A stretch of 64,000 nucleotides of DNA, from positions 3,968,001 to 4,032,000 of the forward strand of contig OU612068.1 of assembly GCA_914767715.1 (NCBI GenBank). Reading direction: 5' to 3'. The DNA is from Membranipora membranacea (lineage: Eukaryota > Bryozoa > Gymnolaemata > Cheilostomatida > Membraniporidae). The notes under the pieces were generated by a model, which had not been told where the DNA came from, made no database searches, and saw only the letters and a program-made list of their open reading frames with translations. Both the position numbers and the translations under genes were made by a program. Shown here piece after piece: positions 12,501 to 25,300 of the stretch (the stretch's first letter is position 1; the number at the start of each line of letters is the position of its first letter).

Positions 12501-13119
12501 GGGTATGTGAAAAGCCAAACTTTTGCTGAATAATTTACTCATAAAAGGAATATTAAGACACACCCATATTTTTCAAAAATATCACCATGTGTACTTAGCT
12601 TGCGAGTACTACTATATCATAGTCATGGGTCACTTAAACCAAGGAGTAACACCCTGTTACTCCTTGCTTAAACCAAGTCAATAATTGTTTGTCGTTGGAT
12701 TTAATATTGCTTAAAAATCCAGAAAATTGAAGTTCATAAAACCTTGAACTTGCCTGATAATAGCATAACCTAATGACATAATTAATTTGGAACAAGGAGC
12801 TTAATTTCATATTGGGATTCTTTCAAATACATAATAATCAAGTTTTAACGACACTATTATACAGCAGGAGCTTGCTGTCCTATAATATAACACATTGCTC
12901 CCAAACACAGACAGAGTCAGCTTTAGCATAGTACCTGTTGACAGATTTCTTATGGTGCTGCCCGTTGACCACACAATGTGTTGTAACGACATACGGCAGC
13001 GGTTCCTCTAGTATACATTTTTCCTCCCCCAGCAGCCCATCTCTCTTCCTTCTCCTACTTGTTAGGAAGTGCCAACAGCCTTGGCAGCTGTTGGTCAGAC
13101 AATCCTTGACTCTCTTCAT
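9566..13119 (-). CDS. Synaptotagmin-like tandem C2-domain protein, 8 exons
   Basis: Minus-strand exons 13119-12935, 12322-12204, 11692-11491, 11214-11121, 10952-10698, 10447-10330, 10103-9909 and 9681-9566 join in phase into 427 residues. Residues 1-37 have four Cys and a basic RRRKRD run, with no signal peptide or membrane segment. About 127-285 is C2A (LGRLWYTLYY; VCLMPDEK; NPVFNESFTF). About 292-425 is C2B (GKALISLRYDRP; KKVKKKK polybasic strand; FNEIFKFAL; HWQSMIENP; IQWHFLS end). The C-terminal HWxxMxxNP...WH block is typical of synaptotagmin C2B. The usual SDPYVK calcium loop is absent from both C2 domains, so calcium-independent lipid or protein binding is likely. The anchorless Cys-rich N terminus recalls synaptotagmin-17, where such cysteines may be acylated, but the subfamily is not certain. 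The start of exon 5 (10952) is the least sure boundary. Confidence -1.
12641..12665. repeat. Perfect 10-bp inverted repeat
   Basis: AAGGAGTAAC and GTTACTCCTT flank a 5-base loop (ACCCT), inside an intron of the tandem-C2 gene. It may be a short transposon-derived hairpin. Confidence -1.
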
Positions 13120-13120
13120 A

Positions 13121-13141
13121 ATCACAGATCACTTTCTTCCA
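13121..13141 (-). promoter_or_regulatory. Short upstream ORF just before the tandem-C2 start codon
   Basis: If the 5' UTR continues into genomic sequence here, it carries ATG GAA GAA AGT GAT CTG TGA (MEESDL), ending one base before the ATG at 13119. Such a uORF would favour termination and reinitiation and lower translation. The transcript start is unknown, so inclusion in the mRNA is inferred. Confidence -1.
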
Positions 13142-13144
13142 TGA

Positions 13145-16100
13145 TAGATTCAGTATCCAATAGTAGACCATGAGACGAAGATTTAACACCTGAGGAAAAT
13201 TCAATCAAAACTTAAAAAAGATCACAAAAATGCGGCCTTGCATTTAAGGTAACAGAACATCAGGTACTTTCAATTCTGTTTTTGACATTCAACATATAAT
13301 ACGATCACAGAGTATAGATATATGCTTACCCTGCAAAAATGTCTCAAGTTTTTAATCCTCTGTCAGCACGAGAGTAGACTTTCTAAATCAGCGGCGGCCG
13401 TACTATTTTATGTACCCTGAAAGTAAAATGTTCCTGAGAAGCGATTATGTTAGTTATTAATGTGAGCTAAAGATCATTAGCTCGGCATGTCACTCTCCTC
13501 AGCCTGCTCTATATACAGTGATCTAGTGACATGTCATCTGGGTACGTGTAATCTGTACAAGTTAGCAAATATCATTACAGATCATTATTAAGTTATTGGT
13601 AAAGTATTGATCCGATGTCTAATCTCTGTAGATTTTGCGCTGTAAGCTCCAGGCCTTGATTGCTCAGAATCATTTGTTGAGCCAGGGATAGCGATTGGAT
13701 GTCCTTGCATGTATCCCAGAATGCAGTTTAACCGAATTCTCAGTGGACAAGGTCAATGGTTACATGCCAGGTCGATGGTGACACATGGTATACATGCAGT
13801 TGATGCGTTTGTCTCTGCAACCCTTTTTGAAGGTCGCTGCAGTTTTTTGCAGTTAATTATCAGCTCGTTATCGCTTAAATTTATTCAGAGCCCGGACACA
13901 GGATAAAAATCCAATGAGTAAAATATCACACAAAACAATTGTGCTGTGAAAGGGGAGAGGCTGGCCTTGTCATGCGGTTACTTTTTTGTGACAAGGCTAA
14001 AGAGAGGCAGCTTTTTGTCGGAAACGGAATAATATTGTCATTATTTATGTTGTATTAAACTCTGGAATGATCGTCTTAGGGATCAAAATTATCTCTCCCA
14101 ACAACTGCCAACATACGCATACACTTCAAATCCAATTTCCCAATCATTGTAAACCAATTTCACAATTTATTTATAGAGCTGCAGGTTACTTGTTGTTGAA
14201 AACTCAATTGGATGTACTTACTTAATCACACATAATTGTCAAACTAGTTGTACTTTTGAAGACTGGTCGAGGCATGTCAGCAAAGTTTTCTTGATGAATT
14301 TCAAATTGATTCTTAAATTATGATCGGCCAACATCTGGGATCATGCTTTAAACGAATAGCCTGGATAGCTCATAGTAAGGTCTGCATACAAGTATGGAAT
14401 GTTGGAAAGCCAGCCAACAGATGTCCGTCAATCCAATGAACTCCCTTTCATTGGTCCACCGGAATTGATCTTCTATTATTAAAATATTGCCTATTGAAAA
14501 GGTGCATAGTTAAGAAAGTTTGTCGCTATGCCTATAAGTTTTACTTACCTCAAAGCTCAAAGCTCGAAGCATTCAACTGCATGGATGAATATTCAAGATG
14601 ACTGTCACTAAGCTGACTGAACATGTTAGATGGTGGATGACCTGTAAGCGTGTCCGGCGTGTTATGACCCACTATCTGTGTGTTATTTATCTCAAAGTAC
14701 CTCTAAGAGGATGCTCTCAAGCTCTCTACTAGCCAACATCAAGTCTTCCACAGTCCTCGAGTAATACTGCTATAAGCCACTTGAGCAAAGTTGCTCAATT
14801 TTCATCAAAGTTATCAAAGAGTTATAAATATTAAACTAATTTCAGTACAATAAACAATGATGCCAAGCGGCTGATTATTATTTATTCCAATAGTTTATTC
14901 CATTTGTAGATCAAACTGGAAGTGTTGAAGAAAGGCTAAACAAGAAAATCAATTAAGTCTTCCACTTCGAGGACAATCTGCCAAGATTGCCTCGTTGCTC
15001 AAACCTCACCCATTTAAGAAAAAACCTCAATAATTTTTATTATTGACAGATGAGTTTAGATCCAAGGTCCAGGTTTAGATCCAACGTATTACAGGATGGA
15101 TGTTAGAAATTAGGCAGTAAACAAACTTCTAAACTTCTAAACTTCTAAATACATGGGCCGCTTAACCATAAAAGTGGATTACTGTCTGACATAAAAGGTG
15201 AATGATTTCGAATCAAAAAACTTTTCATGCTGTTAGGAGATGCCAATCAAGTGATCCATTTTTTTTCAAGGATGTTGTTTTTCCTTTTCGGCTCTCTCCA
15301 CAAGTGTTTACACTCAGGGTATCGATGTTTACATTTGAGTTTGACGTAGAGCCTCACATTGCTACATGACACTTATCAGCTTGTGGTAATCAAGCATCTC
15401 TCTTATCTTTATTCACACCACTCTGCGCTTGGTTCCGAGTTCTCTCATTTTCTTATCACTGCTATGATATTTCCCTTACGATTTGTGATCATATTCAGGT
15501 GAAAGTCTTGCATAAATGCATAATGAGATGAGATATTGATATGTTATGATCACTGTGTAAGGATATACCCTAACCCGGTGTCATGATGTTATGATTTGCT
15601 TCATAGCCTCAATTGTGTAAACATTCTCAATATCTGCTGCAAAATATCACATCAAATCTCTGACAAGAGATAATGTAGCATTCACTTGAAGTATCTGGAT
15701 TTTTAAACTAACAAATATCATGGTGTTGCTGTATTTTGCTGTATTTTGTCATTGCAGTTTTTTGTTTTATAGAAATTGGAAAGGGACAGGAGTTGCGCCC
15801 TCTTTAACAGTGGGAATGCAATTCTGATTACTTCAAAGCCAACATCAGACAGCTTCCACATAGAAGGCGATATAATTAAAAATTTGCATTGCTATATACT
15901 ATTCCATATCCATTTACCTAATTATGGACACTCTTAAAATGGTGGTATGTGTGCAAACAAGAAACAGAGTAAGGAGTGTGAAATTGATTGTCCTTATTTC
16001 ATGGCTGGTCTGTGCAACGGGTCCATTGGTCTGTGTGATGACTGGTTAATCTCCTCATGGTCAGACATCATCACTGAGAGTGAGATTGTCTTATCTTTAT

Positions 16101-16362
16101 CCCGTGTTCTACTCCTGAACATTTTATACTGTGCTCATTGCCGACCATCAATCCTCCATCCACTGTTTACTTTAATATAAGGCAAGTCTGTTATCAGGAT
16201 AGAACGGTATCTGTATATGTCTAGTGCCGTGCACAGATTTTAATCTTCATTCTCGACTGCTTTTGCGAGCAGCGAAGATCTTCTGTAACTGAATTATCAT
16301 TATTATTTTGTTTTGTTTGTTACACCAGCCAAACCGCTCAAGGATTGGTGTGACACGACGTC
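13145..16362. other. Intergenic region between divergent genes
   Basis: About 3.2 kb between the minus-strand tandem-C2 gene and the plus-strand MAM gene, so it should hold both promoters. No TATA box is obvious near either start. It contains one copy of a dispersed repeat (15082-15129) followed by a short ACTTCTAA tandem run. Open frames of 60-77 codons (13709, 15947) show no family features. Confidence -1.
15082..15129. repeat. Dispersed repeat, copy 1
   Basis: About 48 bases here (CAACGTATTACAGGATGGAT, then TTAG, ATTAGGCAGTAAACAAACTT) match 63338-63385 with only a few changes. The two copies are 48 kb apart, so this is an interspersed element fragment. It runs straight into a short tandem ACTTCTAA repeat to about 15149. 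Confidence -1.
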
Positions 16363-16399
16363 ATGTTACGTTTAATTATACCCCTTCTTCTGCTGGCAG
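16363..16399 (+). CDS. Signal-peptide exon of the multi-MAM gene
   Basis: The ATG opens [12 protein letters not shown], a short basic start plus a leucine-rich core, and splices in phase 1 (GCAG|GTAAAG) to 16779, where APSRSQ completes a likely cleavage site after Ser-17. This start is chosen because no other hydrophobic exon precedes the first MAM. The 5' flank has no obvious TATA box. Confidence -1.
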
Positions 16400-19300
16400 G
16401 TAAAGGATTTACCACAAACCTTACGTATACCTATAAATACACATGGTGTTTAACTATCTATTAATTTGGTTATAGGTTGTTTTAAAATTTATTTCCTAAA
16501 ATTGTGACGCTGAGACCGTTGTTCCGTTTTTCAGTCCATATATCAAGAACATCCATTACCATTCTAATGATTGTCACTGCTATGTCTATCCAAAATGGTA
16601 GCCTTGCACACAAATTGTCTCAAAGCGTACTAATTTGTTTTGATTTTAATGTGTTCCTATGATTTGTAATATTTTCATGCTGTCATTGTTCATGTGTGCA
16701 TTGTTAGAACAGAGATATCCACAATCCTAACAGGCAGCATTCTTTGCCCATCGCTGTAACTGTATTATTTATTTACAGCGCCCAGCAGAAGTCAGGTGGT
16801 AGTATCACAATGTGACTTTGATTCAGATTTATGTAACTGGCAGAATATCAAGGGTACAGATAAGTTTGACTGGGCTAGACAGAAATCTGCTACACCCACC
16901 GGTAAAACAGGCCCTGTCAACGACCATACTAAGGGTACTAATGGTAAGTGGGAATAACTTCTTATGTACTAATATCAGGCCATAATCATGTCTCGAAAAA
17001 TTATCAGAAATCTCTATTTTATTTTATTATTTGGTACTGGCCAAGTTTAGTTTTCTGTAGCCAAAAACAGCAAAACTTATGTAAGGTCTATATTTCATAC
17101 ATGTCTATGAAAACTATTTAGCTTTTATAGGTGGAAAGAATTACAAATTTGGCAAAAATTGGTTTAACATTTTACCCATCTGAATGCTCTATACATTCTT
17201 GAGATGAGAAAAATTAATATATATGAAATAAGAACCTCACTGTTACTCCTACAAAATTTCAGAAATTGTTATGCAAACTAATTATCTAATGATATAGGTA
17301 GTTCAAAATTTGCAAATTCATTCATAATTTAAGTAATTTTGTGATATAATACATCCTTTTGATACATTAACATCGATGATGCCATCTTAGATGAGCTTAT
17401 CTCTCTCACTTTCCCTTGAGCTGTGAGAGATAAGCCTAACAGCCTTGTACAGCCGGTACAGGGTTAATCTTAATGTTTACTTATTAATGATAAAGACTGA
17501 TCTCACAGCGTATGGTGGCTGATTAGGAAGGTAACGCCCCCTTAAATGTACCTCCGTGTGCTGTACTATCGTTCTTATACAACAAACAAGCCTCACACTA
17601 GATATTCCCCTCTCTGAATAATCCGAAAATTCATCATTGAAGCCTTGAGATGTTCTATAATAGGTATTTTTCTCTTCACCCACATAACTGGGTGTTACAG
17701 CTCCTGATAAAGATAGTAATTATAAAAAAATATTAGTTTGTGTATTTTTATCACTTTTGACCTGTTGGCATCAATGAGAAATTATTCAAACTTGGTCACC
17801 AAATTAAAATTCTAGTTTGGGCCATATGATAGAAAAAAAGCTCAGCATGTTTCTATTTATTTACAGCTGGCTACTATGCGTTCTTTGAGACTACAGTTGG
17901 ACGCGAGGGAGACAATGCCCAAATCGGGAGTCCGCCTCTGACCCTGAATAATAACAGATACTGCCTGAGCTTCTACTACACAATGTATGGAGCCGACGTA
18001 GGCAAGGTATGACTGAGTTACAGTGATAGCTTATAGTAGACCATTGCAAATCTTCACTCAGCAATTTTACATCAGTTAGATTACATAAATCTTCTGTGGT
18101 CTGTAAAATTAATAAAGGCTAACACTCACAACTGTATCAAAATAATTGTTTTGGTCCATGGTCAATATTATTTCTAGTAAAAGCAAAGAAATTATCAACG
18201 ATGCATATTCGTCTACATATCTATATAGATCGTGGAATGCCCTGACAGATAGAATTTCTTGCTGCAAATCTGTAAGCTACTGACACTAGAATAATAAAAA
18301 CACTGTTGCGTTGTCCTTGTTTTGTAGTTCAATGTCTACCGAAAGGACACAAAGACCAATAAGATGACTGTTATATTTACCCGAAATGGTAACAAGGGTC
18401 AGAAATGGCTGCCTGCTAACATCAACATGGGGACCTTCCTATCTATTCCTCAACAGGTTAGCAGGATAACTCTATATTTCTCCAATTTCCTAAATAAAAC
18501 CAAATGCTTAATGGATTTGAAATTTTCTCATTACCTTGAAGGATAATCATTACCTTTATGGAGTATTTAGGAAGAGGAGTCTTTACGAAGTTTATGCAAG
18601 GAGTTAACTCCTTGGTTTATGTATCAAGGAGTTAAGTTAAGTTATTATTTTCACAGATCATATTTGAGGGAGTAAGAGGTAGAGGTACTAAAGGTGATAT
18701 AGCTATCGATGATGTGAAGCTCTATGAGGGGAAATGTCTGCCTGATAGTGGAGGTATGTGAGATACACTGTCTGCTGTTTTTAGTTAATTTAAATGCTCC
18801 TTTTACGCATTTTCTACTTTCTTTCTTTTTTGCCCTTGGATTTGGCTGATATCATGTTGATATTTCACCGTCACAAGTGGCTTAGGCTTCTATGAACTTG
18901 GTATGTGCAACAAGTCATTAAAGGCCAAACTTCTGAATTGATTGCATATTTTCTGTCGTTGTGCCAAAACAAGTTACAAAGCATTGTAGCTCAGTTTTCT
19001 GTTTTTACCTACACAGTTGTGACAGGTACTCCAGGGCCTCTTGGCACCACGCCAGCTCCAGTATTCACTCAATGTGACTTTGACTCTGGTACTCTGTGTG
19101 GCTGGACTCAGGCCAGTGATGATCAGTTTGATTGGACGATTCATCAGAAGAACACTGGTACTTCTCAGACTGGACCCTCTTATGATCATACTACTGGATC
19201 TAATAATGGTAATAAAAAGAACTGTCTCAAAAATAACAACCAAATTATGATAATAATAAATTGTATAATAGTTATCTCTGTCACGGAATGTTAAAAGATA

Positions 19301-22300
19301 TCCTTATGAACTGCTGTACAAAAACTGCCAATATGTTTTGTATCTCACGTCATCCGAAGATCTAAGACCAGTGCTTACACATTTTGGATAAATAATGCAA
19401 AAATCAGTTAAAAGGTGACTTTTATCCTACTGACCGCTGACAATCCTGGCCACAGATTTTGCAATCTTTTGTGGTAGGAGTGATATTTGCTGCTTCAAAT
19501 AAGTAGTTTTCATTTGAAAAACTTCTTTTGTTTCATTTCTGGAGATGTGTTATCACATATGTTTGTCTGTTTTGTCCAGGTAAATACATCTACATTGAGA
19601 GCTCGGCTCCCCGAGTCTTAGGAGACAAAGCTAAACTGTTAACAGGAGTATTCCCAGGAGCCAACCGCTGTCTACAGTTTTACTATCACATGAAGGGACA
19701 AGGTATTGGTAACCTTACTGTGTACGTACAGGAGCAGGGAGGCAGCGCATACCCCGAGTGGACTAAGGCAGGTCAGGTCGGAGATGACTGGAATATGGGA
19801 CTCGTTCAGATTAACACAAGGAGACCTTATCAGGTATGGCTAAATGCTAAATCTCATTTGCTATGGGCTGATAATGTTTCTTAAAGGTTCAAGTATTTCC
19901 TAAAAAACCATGAGCTGGAGAATAATGCAACTCATAGACATTATCACAATTATGGCTATGATTGAAGCGCGTTTGAGACTTATTTAATTCACTGATAAAA
20001 CATCATGATCAGTGGTTTAGGATATTAATGCTCAGGAGTTTTGCTCTACACTGATAGGACTCTGATTGCTCATGGAGCAATTCAAAAAACGTTGGCGAAC
20101 TTGTATCTTAGACAGTTACATGATGCCTCAACCAAATCAAGTTTATTACTTCCTGACATGAGATCAATTTTATAAACTTTACACAGGTAATATTTGAGGG
20201 TACCAGAGGCTCTACATTATATGGAGATATTGGGCTGGATGATATTAAGCTGCTACCATCAACTCAGGGAAAATGTCCTAAATCCACTGATTGTACATTT
20301 GAGTACGGAATGTGCGCCTGGAGTAATACTCTGATCGGAGATATATTTGACTGGTCAATGAGGAAAGGAAATACTCCATCACAAGGCACAGGACCAACCG
20401 CCGATCATACTCTCAACTCCGCTAGTGGTAAAATTTCAATCTTGTATTTCATGTATTTCAGTAGAAATTCACTTCTGTGACAAACAAGTAGTCATGTCAA
20501 AAATCTAGGTGTTCAGATCTGAAATCAATCTTTTGTTGTATCATGTCAATTAAGATTACTCTTTGTTTTGATGGGTGTTTTCATCCACCTCTCATGTCGT
20601 TATCACTCAATGTAAATTTAATACTAAAGCTACCAAACTCTAATCCTCTCTTTGTCTACCCTTTTCTCAGGATCGTATATGTATATAGAGGCGAGTTCAC
20701 CTCGTCGACTTGGTGACAAGGCTAGGCTAGTAGGATACAACAACAACCCTACCACCCTCTCATCATGCTTCAGATTCTTCTATCATATGAAGGGATCCAA
20801 CATCGGTAAGTTTAATACTGTGACTAAATGTCAGCCACCATTCATAATTCTGATAATTAATGTTGCCTAAATTTTTCATATATTATCAGACATATTGTAG
20901 AAGTACTTCTATCTCTCCACAGTCGATTTGTCAGCTGCAAAGTAACATCTTAGAAAACTTGTCACACTACTCCCTCTCTTTACTTCTGCGCCCCATCAGC
21001 AGCAGGTGCTCTATATTAGCAGCAGGTGCTCTATATTAGTTATATCATTGTAGGATCTCTGAAGGTCATAGTGAAGACAGCGACAGCTGAGACTGTTATC
21101 TGGGTGTTACAGGGAGAACAGGCTGACAGGTGGATGAGTGGCCGTGTTGAAATACCACCACAAACAACCAACTTCCAGGTAATGAATGCTATTATATTAT
21201 TATCGCAGTATTTGAGCTTTTTGATTCACCAAGTAATTATCTAACTCGCTGAATTGTAAAGCTGCAACAGGGATTAGGGATGATCTTCAGTAACGCCGAG
21301 CCACCTATTATAGAATGGACAAACAAAGTACTGTATGCAATGTGGACGGAATTTCTTTTACAGCAAGTTAACCCTTGGTATGTGAGGGAGCTTCAAATTT
21401 GTTCAATTATTTGCGTGATCATTCTGAGTTGTGACTTGTCCTAGAGGAGTAAGGTTAATGCAGGGGAAGAATGGCCATTTTTCTCAGGCTTGCAATAGCA
21501 AAATTTGTGGCTTGTCAACGTTTACTCAATCAAATCACTTAACCTTAACTACCAGTCCCACCTCAGCTAACTGTTAGCTTACATTAAGTCAAGCTCATAT
21601 ATACTCCTCTAGGATAGTTTGAAAGATTAAACCATTCCTGAAATACCGGTTGTGACAATCCATTGATAATGGAGTGCAACCGACAGTACTAAGTACGACA
21701 CTGTTTGTTCTCTCCGTTACAGGTTTTATTTGAGGCTGTGAGAGGTAATGGTATACAGGGTGATATCTCTCTGGATGATATCAGGCAGAACAGTGGCAGG
21801 TGTGGAAGTAAGTATCTTCAATCTTCTGCAATGACAGTTTTCTTGCGGCGGTTGAATTAATACCCTGAATCAGTCTTATAATGCTCCAGGATTTTCATTA
21901 TACTATTATCAACCTAAGAGTCATCTCTGTATACTCAGATATTAGATCAGAACAGACTCACTCAAAGTAATAAGTGAAACTCAATCCACAGAAATTTTGA
22001 AGACTATCATTTACAACAAATCAACAATGCAATACTTATCTGAAAACCAATAAAGATCAGGTCATCTCAATCTCACTGAGTGTCCCAAAAATTGCATTGT
22101 GGGATACTTGATCAAGATGCACAATTGTTTTATTGACTCGCAAATTTCTGCTCTCATTTCAACTGCAATGTTGATATTTTTCAGCCACTCCTCCATCGGC
22201 TGCTCCAGTTATTACGACGACAACAACATCAACAACACCAAAACCAACCACTAAGAGTCTGCTCACCACTCCTAAGAGAACAGGTCAGTGTATAATCAGT

Positions 22301-25300
22301 ACAGTAGTAAAGGTCTTCTTATCCTGCATCAGAGCGTCCATAACCATTAAAATTTCTTAGTGATCATATCTATTGTGTCAAAACTAATGACATTGTTTTA
22401 CAGTCATAACAACACAGAGGTCAAAGTTATATAACAATTGTATGTTGCAATTTTGCAAAATATAAGTTGCGTCCGAAGGGAAAACATTGGTATAGTATGA
22501 AGATCGCATAATTTCTCCCATCATGCTCAACCAACCAACTTTTGTTGATTTTTCTAGGACCAAAAACTATCTCATGTAATTTTGATATTGACACATGCCT
22601 GTGGACCCAGGCTAAGGATGACAACACAGACTGGACTCTTCAGAGCGGCCCAACTAGCACCAGTAGAACTGGACCTAAGGCCGACCATACTTCTGGAAGT
22701 AAGTGAACTGAAATTGTTGAGCTGCTTTTCCTAGAACTAAAGCAATATTTGTTACCTCTGTTTTGAACTCAATATCAATGAACAATCAGCTTTTACATTT
22801 ACCGCAAGTTTTAATTTAGTTTTGTGCACCAAACAATTTTCCCAATTATACTGTGTCTAAGTTTTGGCTGTTTTATTACTAACAGAGGGTCAGTATGCCT
22901 ATCTGGAGACAAGCCTGGCTGGTAAGGGCAAGAATGCCGTACTGTCAGTGAACGCCAACGGTCCGACCGGGTGTGTAAAGTTCTGGTATCACATGTTCGG
23001 TACAACAATTGGAACACTGCGAGTTTACACTAAGGCCAGCCGTTCATTACAGAAAACTACTGTGTGGAGTAAGCAAGGAACACAGGGAGATGTGTGGAGA
23101 TACGCCCAGGTGGAACTCAAACAAGGTGGACCTTTTGAGGTAAAGACTATAAATAGTAACAATGTGTCCTATATGAAAAAGTAGAAGTTACAGTTATTGT
23201 AGTTTTCTTAATTTAACTTGTCCTGTGGCCTGAGAAAAAAGAGGATATATCAATTGTAATTTTATCCAATTGTAACTCAAAATAGTGGGTTTCAACTTTG
23301 AAACAACTATCGCAGTTAGATGTATCTTATTACCTTGCGTTTTGCAACCTTTCAATTTGAATTTGTAATATTTATAGCTTGGATTTGAGTCAACCAGTGG
23401 TGGTATCGCTAAAGGCGACATAGCCATTGATGATGTGGTCTACTCTAAAGCATCCTGTGCCAGCACTACACCTACAGTTACAACTGGAAAGTTCAAATGT
23501 GACTTTGAGGACACAAAGATTTGTGGGTAAGTGAACCTGGATATGGTGTTAAACATTTCTAATTTAACTCATAAGATATTTAGTTATGATATTTTTAAGA
23601 TTTTTCACCCTCTCCATGTTTTGTAATTTATAGTATCCTGTATTGAATGTTTGATGAGAGAGTAGGATCTCTTGAAACATGCGATACTTGACAGTAGGTC
23701 ATCTAGGTTTTTTCTATTTCAGATTTACTCAAGATAAGACTGACCAATTTGATTGGGCGAGGAAATCACTGAAAACTGCATCATCTCAAACAGGCCCCTC
23801 AGCTGATCACACCTACGGAACAGCAAAAGGTTACTTCTTATTCTGTCATTTATCAAAGCTTCCAGTTATTTGCGTTTTTTTTCAATATTATCTGAGACTT
23901 TCCTCTCAAGGAAATGTAGAAAACAGTCACCAAATTATATATAAAAAGAAGCGATACTTATCTCTCATCTTGGCTTATAGCACCCATAGACCATCATCCA
24001 TTATTGGCCATAGTTGTGTATAGGAACAGCTCATCATTTCCAATAGAAATCCCATAGATGTATATGAATAAATGATTTCACGTTTGAAATGATGTGTGTT
24101 TTAGGAGAGTACATGTATGTCGAAGCCTCAAACCGTAAACTGAATGATAAGACGCGGATTATCTCCCCACCTCTTACTATGAAAGGAGATACATGTGTGC
24201 TCTTCTGGTATCACATGTACGGTAAAACTGTCGGCAAACTCAACCTTTACGCCAAGGTATGTTATATTTGTTGATGCTGATCTTGTTATAACTCCCGAAC
24301 TCAATATGATCATTAAATACCTCAAGTTCAATGAGCTGCTGAAAAATATCCAACAATTTTTTCGGTGATTATTCAACTATATTATACATTATTGTGTTTA
24401 AAAAAAGCATAATTTTCAATGGCACTTGATGAATTGTCAGGTGGGAGGCTCACTTGGTCCTGTCCTGTGGACAATGACTGGAGATCACGGTGATAAGTGG
24501 ATGTCTGGACAGGTAAAGTTACCCGCCTCCGTCGTCAGATCTCAGTTCCAGCTGGTGTTTGAGGGAGTTGTCGGTAAAAGTTGGACTGGTGACATCGCAA
24601 TCGATGACATCACAGTTCAGAGTGGAGCTGGATGCTTGTCAGCAGGCGATAATGGAGGTATGATAGTAGCGTGACGTGAACCTGTGAGATCTTCAGAGGT
24701 CTTCCCAACATTTCACATCTTTCCTGTATTTCGTTGACGTTGAGAGAACCAAAGTTGGTCTGGGGTGGAATTTTTTTTTTACTGTTTTTTGGATTTTTGA
24801 ACAGCTGTAGCTTCATGTAAATTTTGTATTCTCAAGGCTTAGTAGGCATATTGGTAACAAATTGATCTTGATTGCAGTGGACTGCACATTTGAGTCAGAC
24901 TGTGTCGGATGGACTAACACTAAGGTGAATGACATCTATGACTGGATAATCACAAACAGACAAACTCCTACAGCTAATACTGGGCCTACCTTTGACCACA
25001 CCCTCGGTAGTTTTCAAGGTAGGATATATGACTATCTCCGGACTTGTATTCTGTGAATGCTTCAAAAAAAGTATACAAATATATAACCTAGAATACTTGT
25101 ACTTTGTGCTACCTTTTATGGGACACCTACAGGAAAATAAACAAAAAATCAATCTGGATATTGGGCATTGTCAATAAGCGATCACGTGCGCAGCCTCATA
25201 ACTGATTATAATTGATTCTTACGACAGGAAAATACATGTTTTTGGAGACAAGTGCCCCCAGGAAGAAGGGAGATAACGCCATATACACCAGCACAGCGAT

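Noticed and set aside
15947-16180. A 77-codon frame with several cysteines upstream of the MAM gene
   Set aside because: No signal peptide, no conserved cysteine pattern and no splice link to the MAM gene. The real start exon at 16363 has a clean signal peptide.
22404-22419. A possible 16-base micro-exon between linker exon 1 and MAM 4
   Set aside because: Inclusion would break the reading frame, and the flanking exons join correctly without it.
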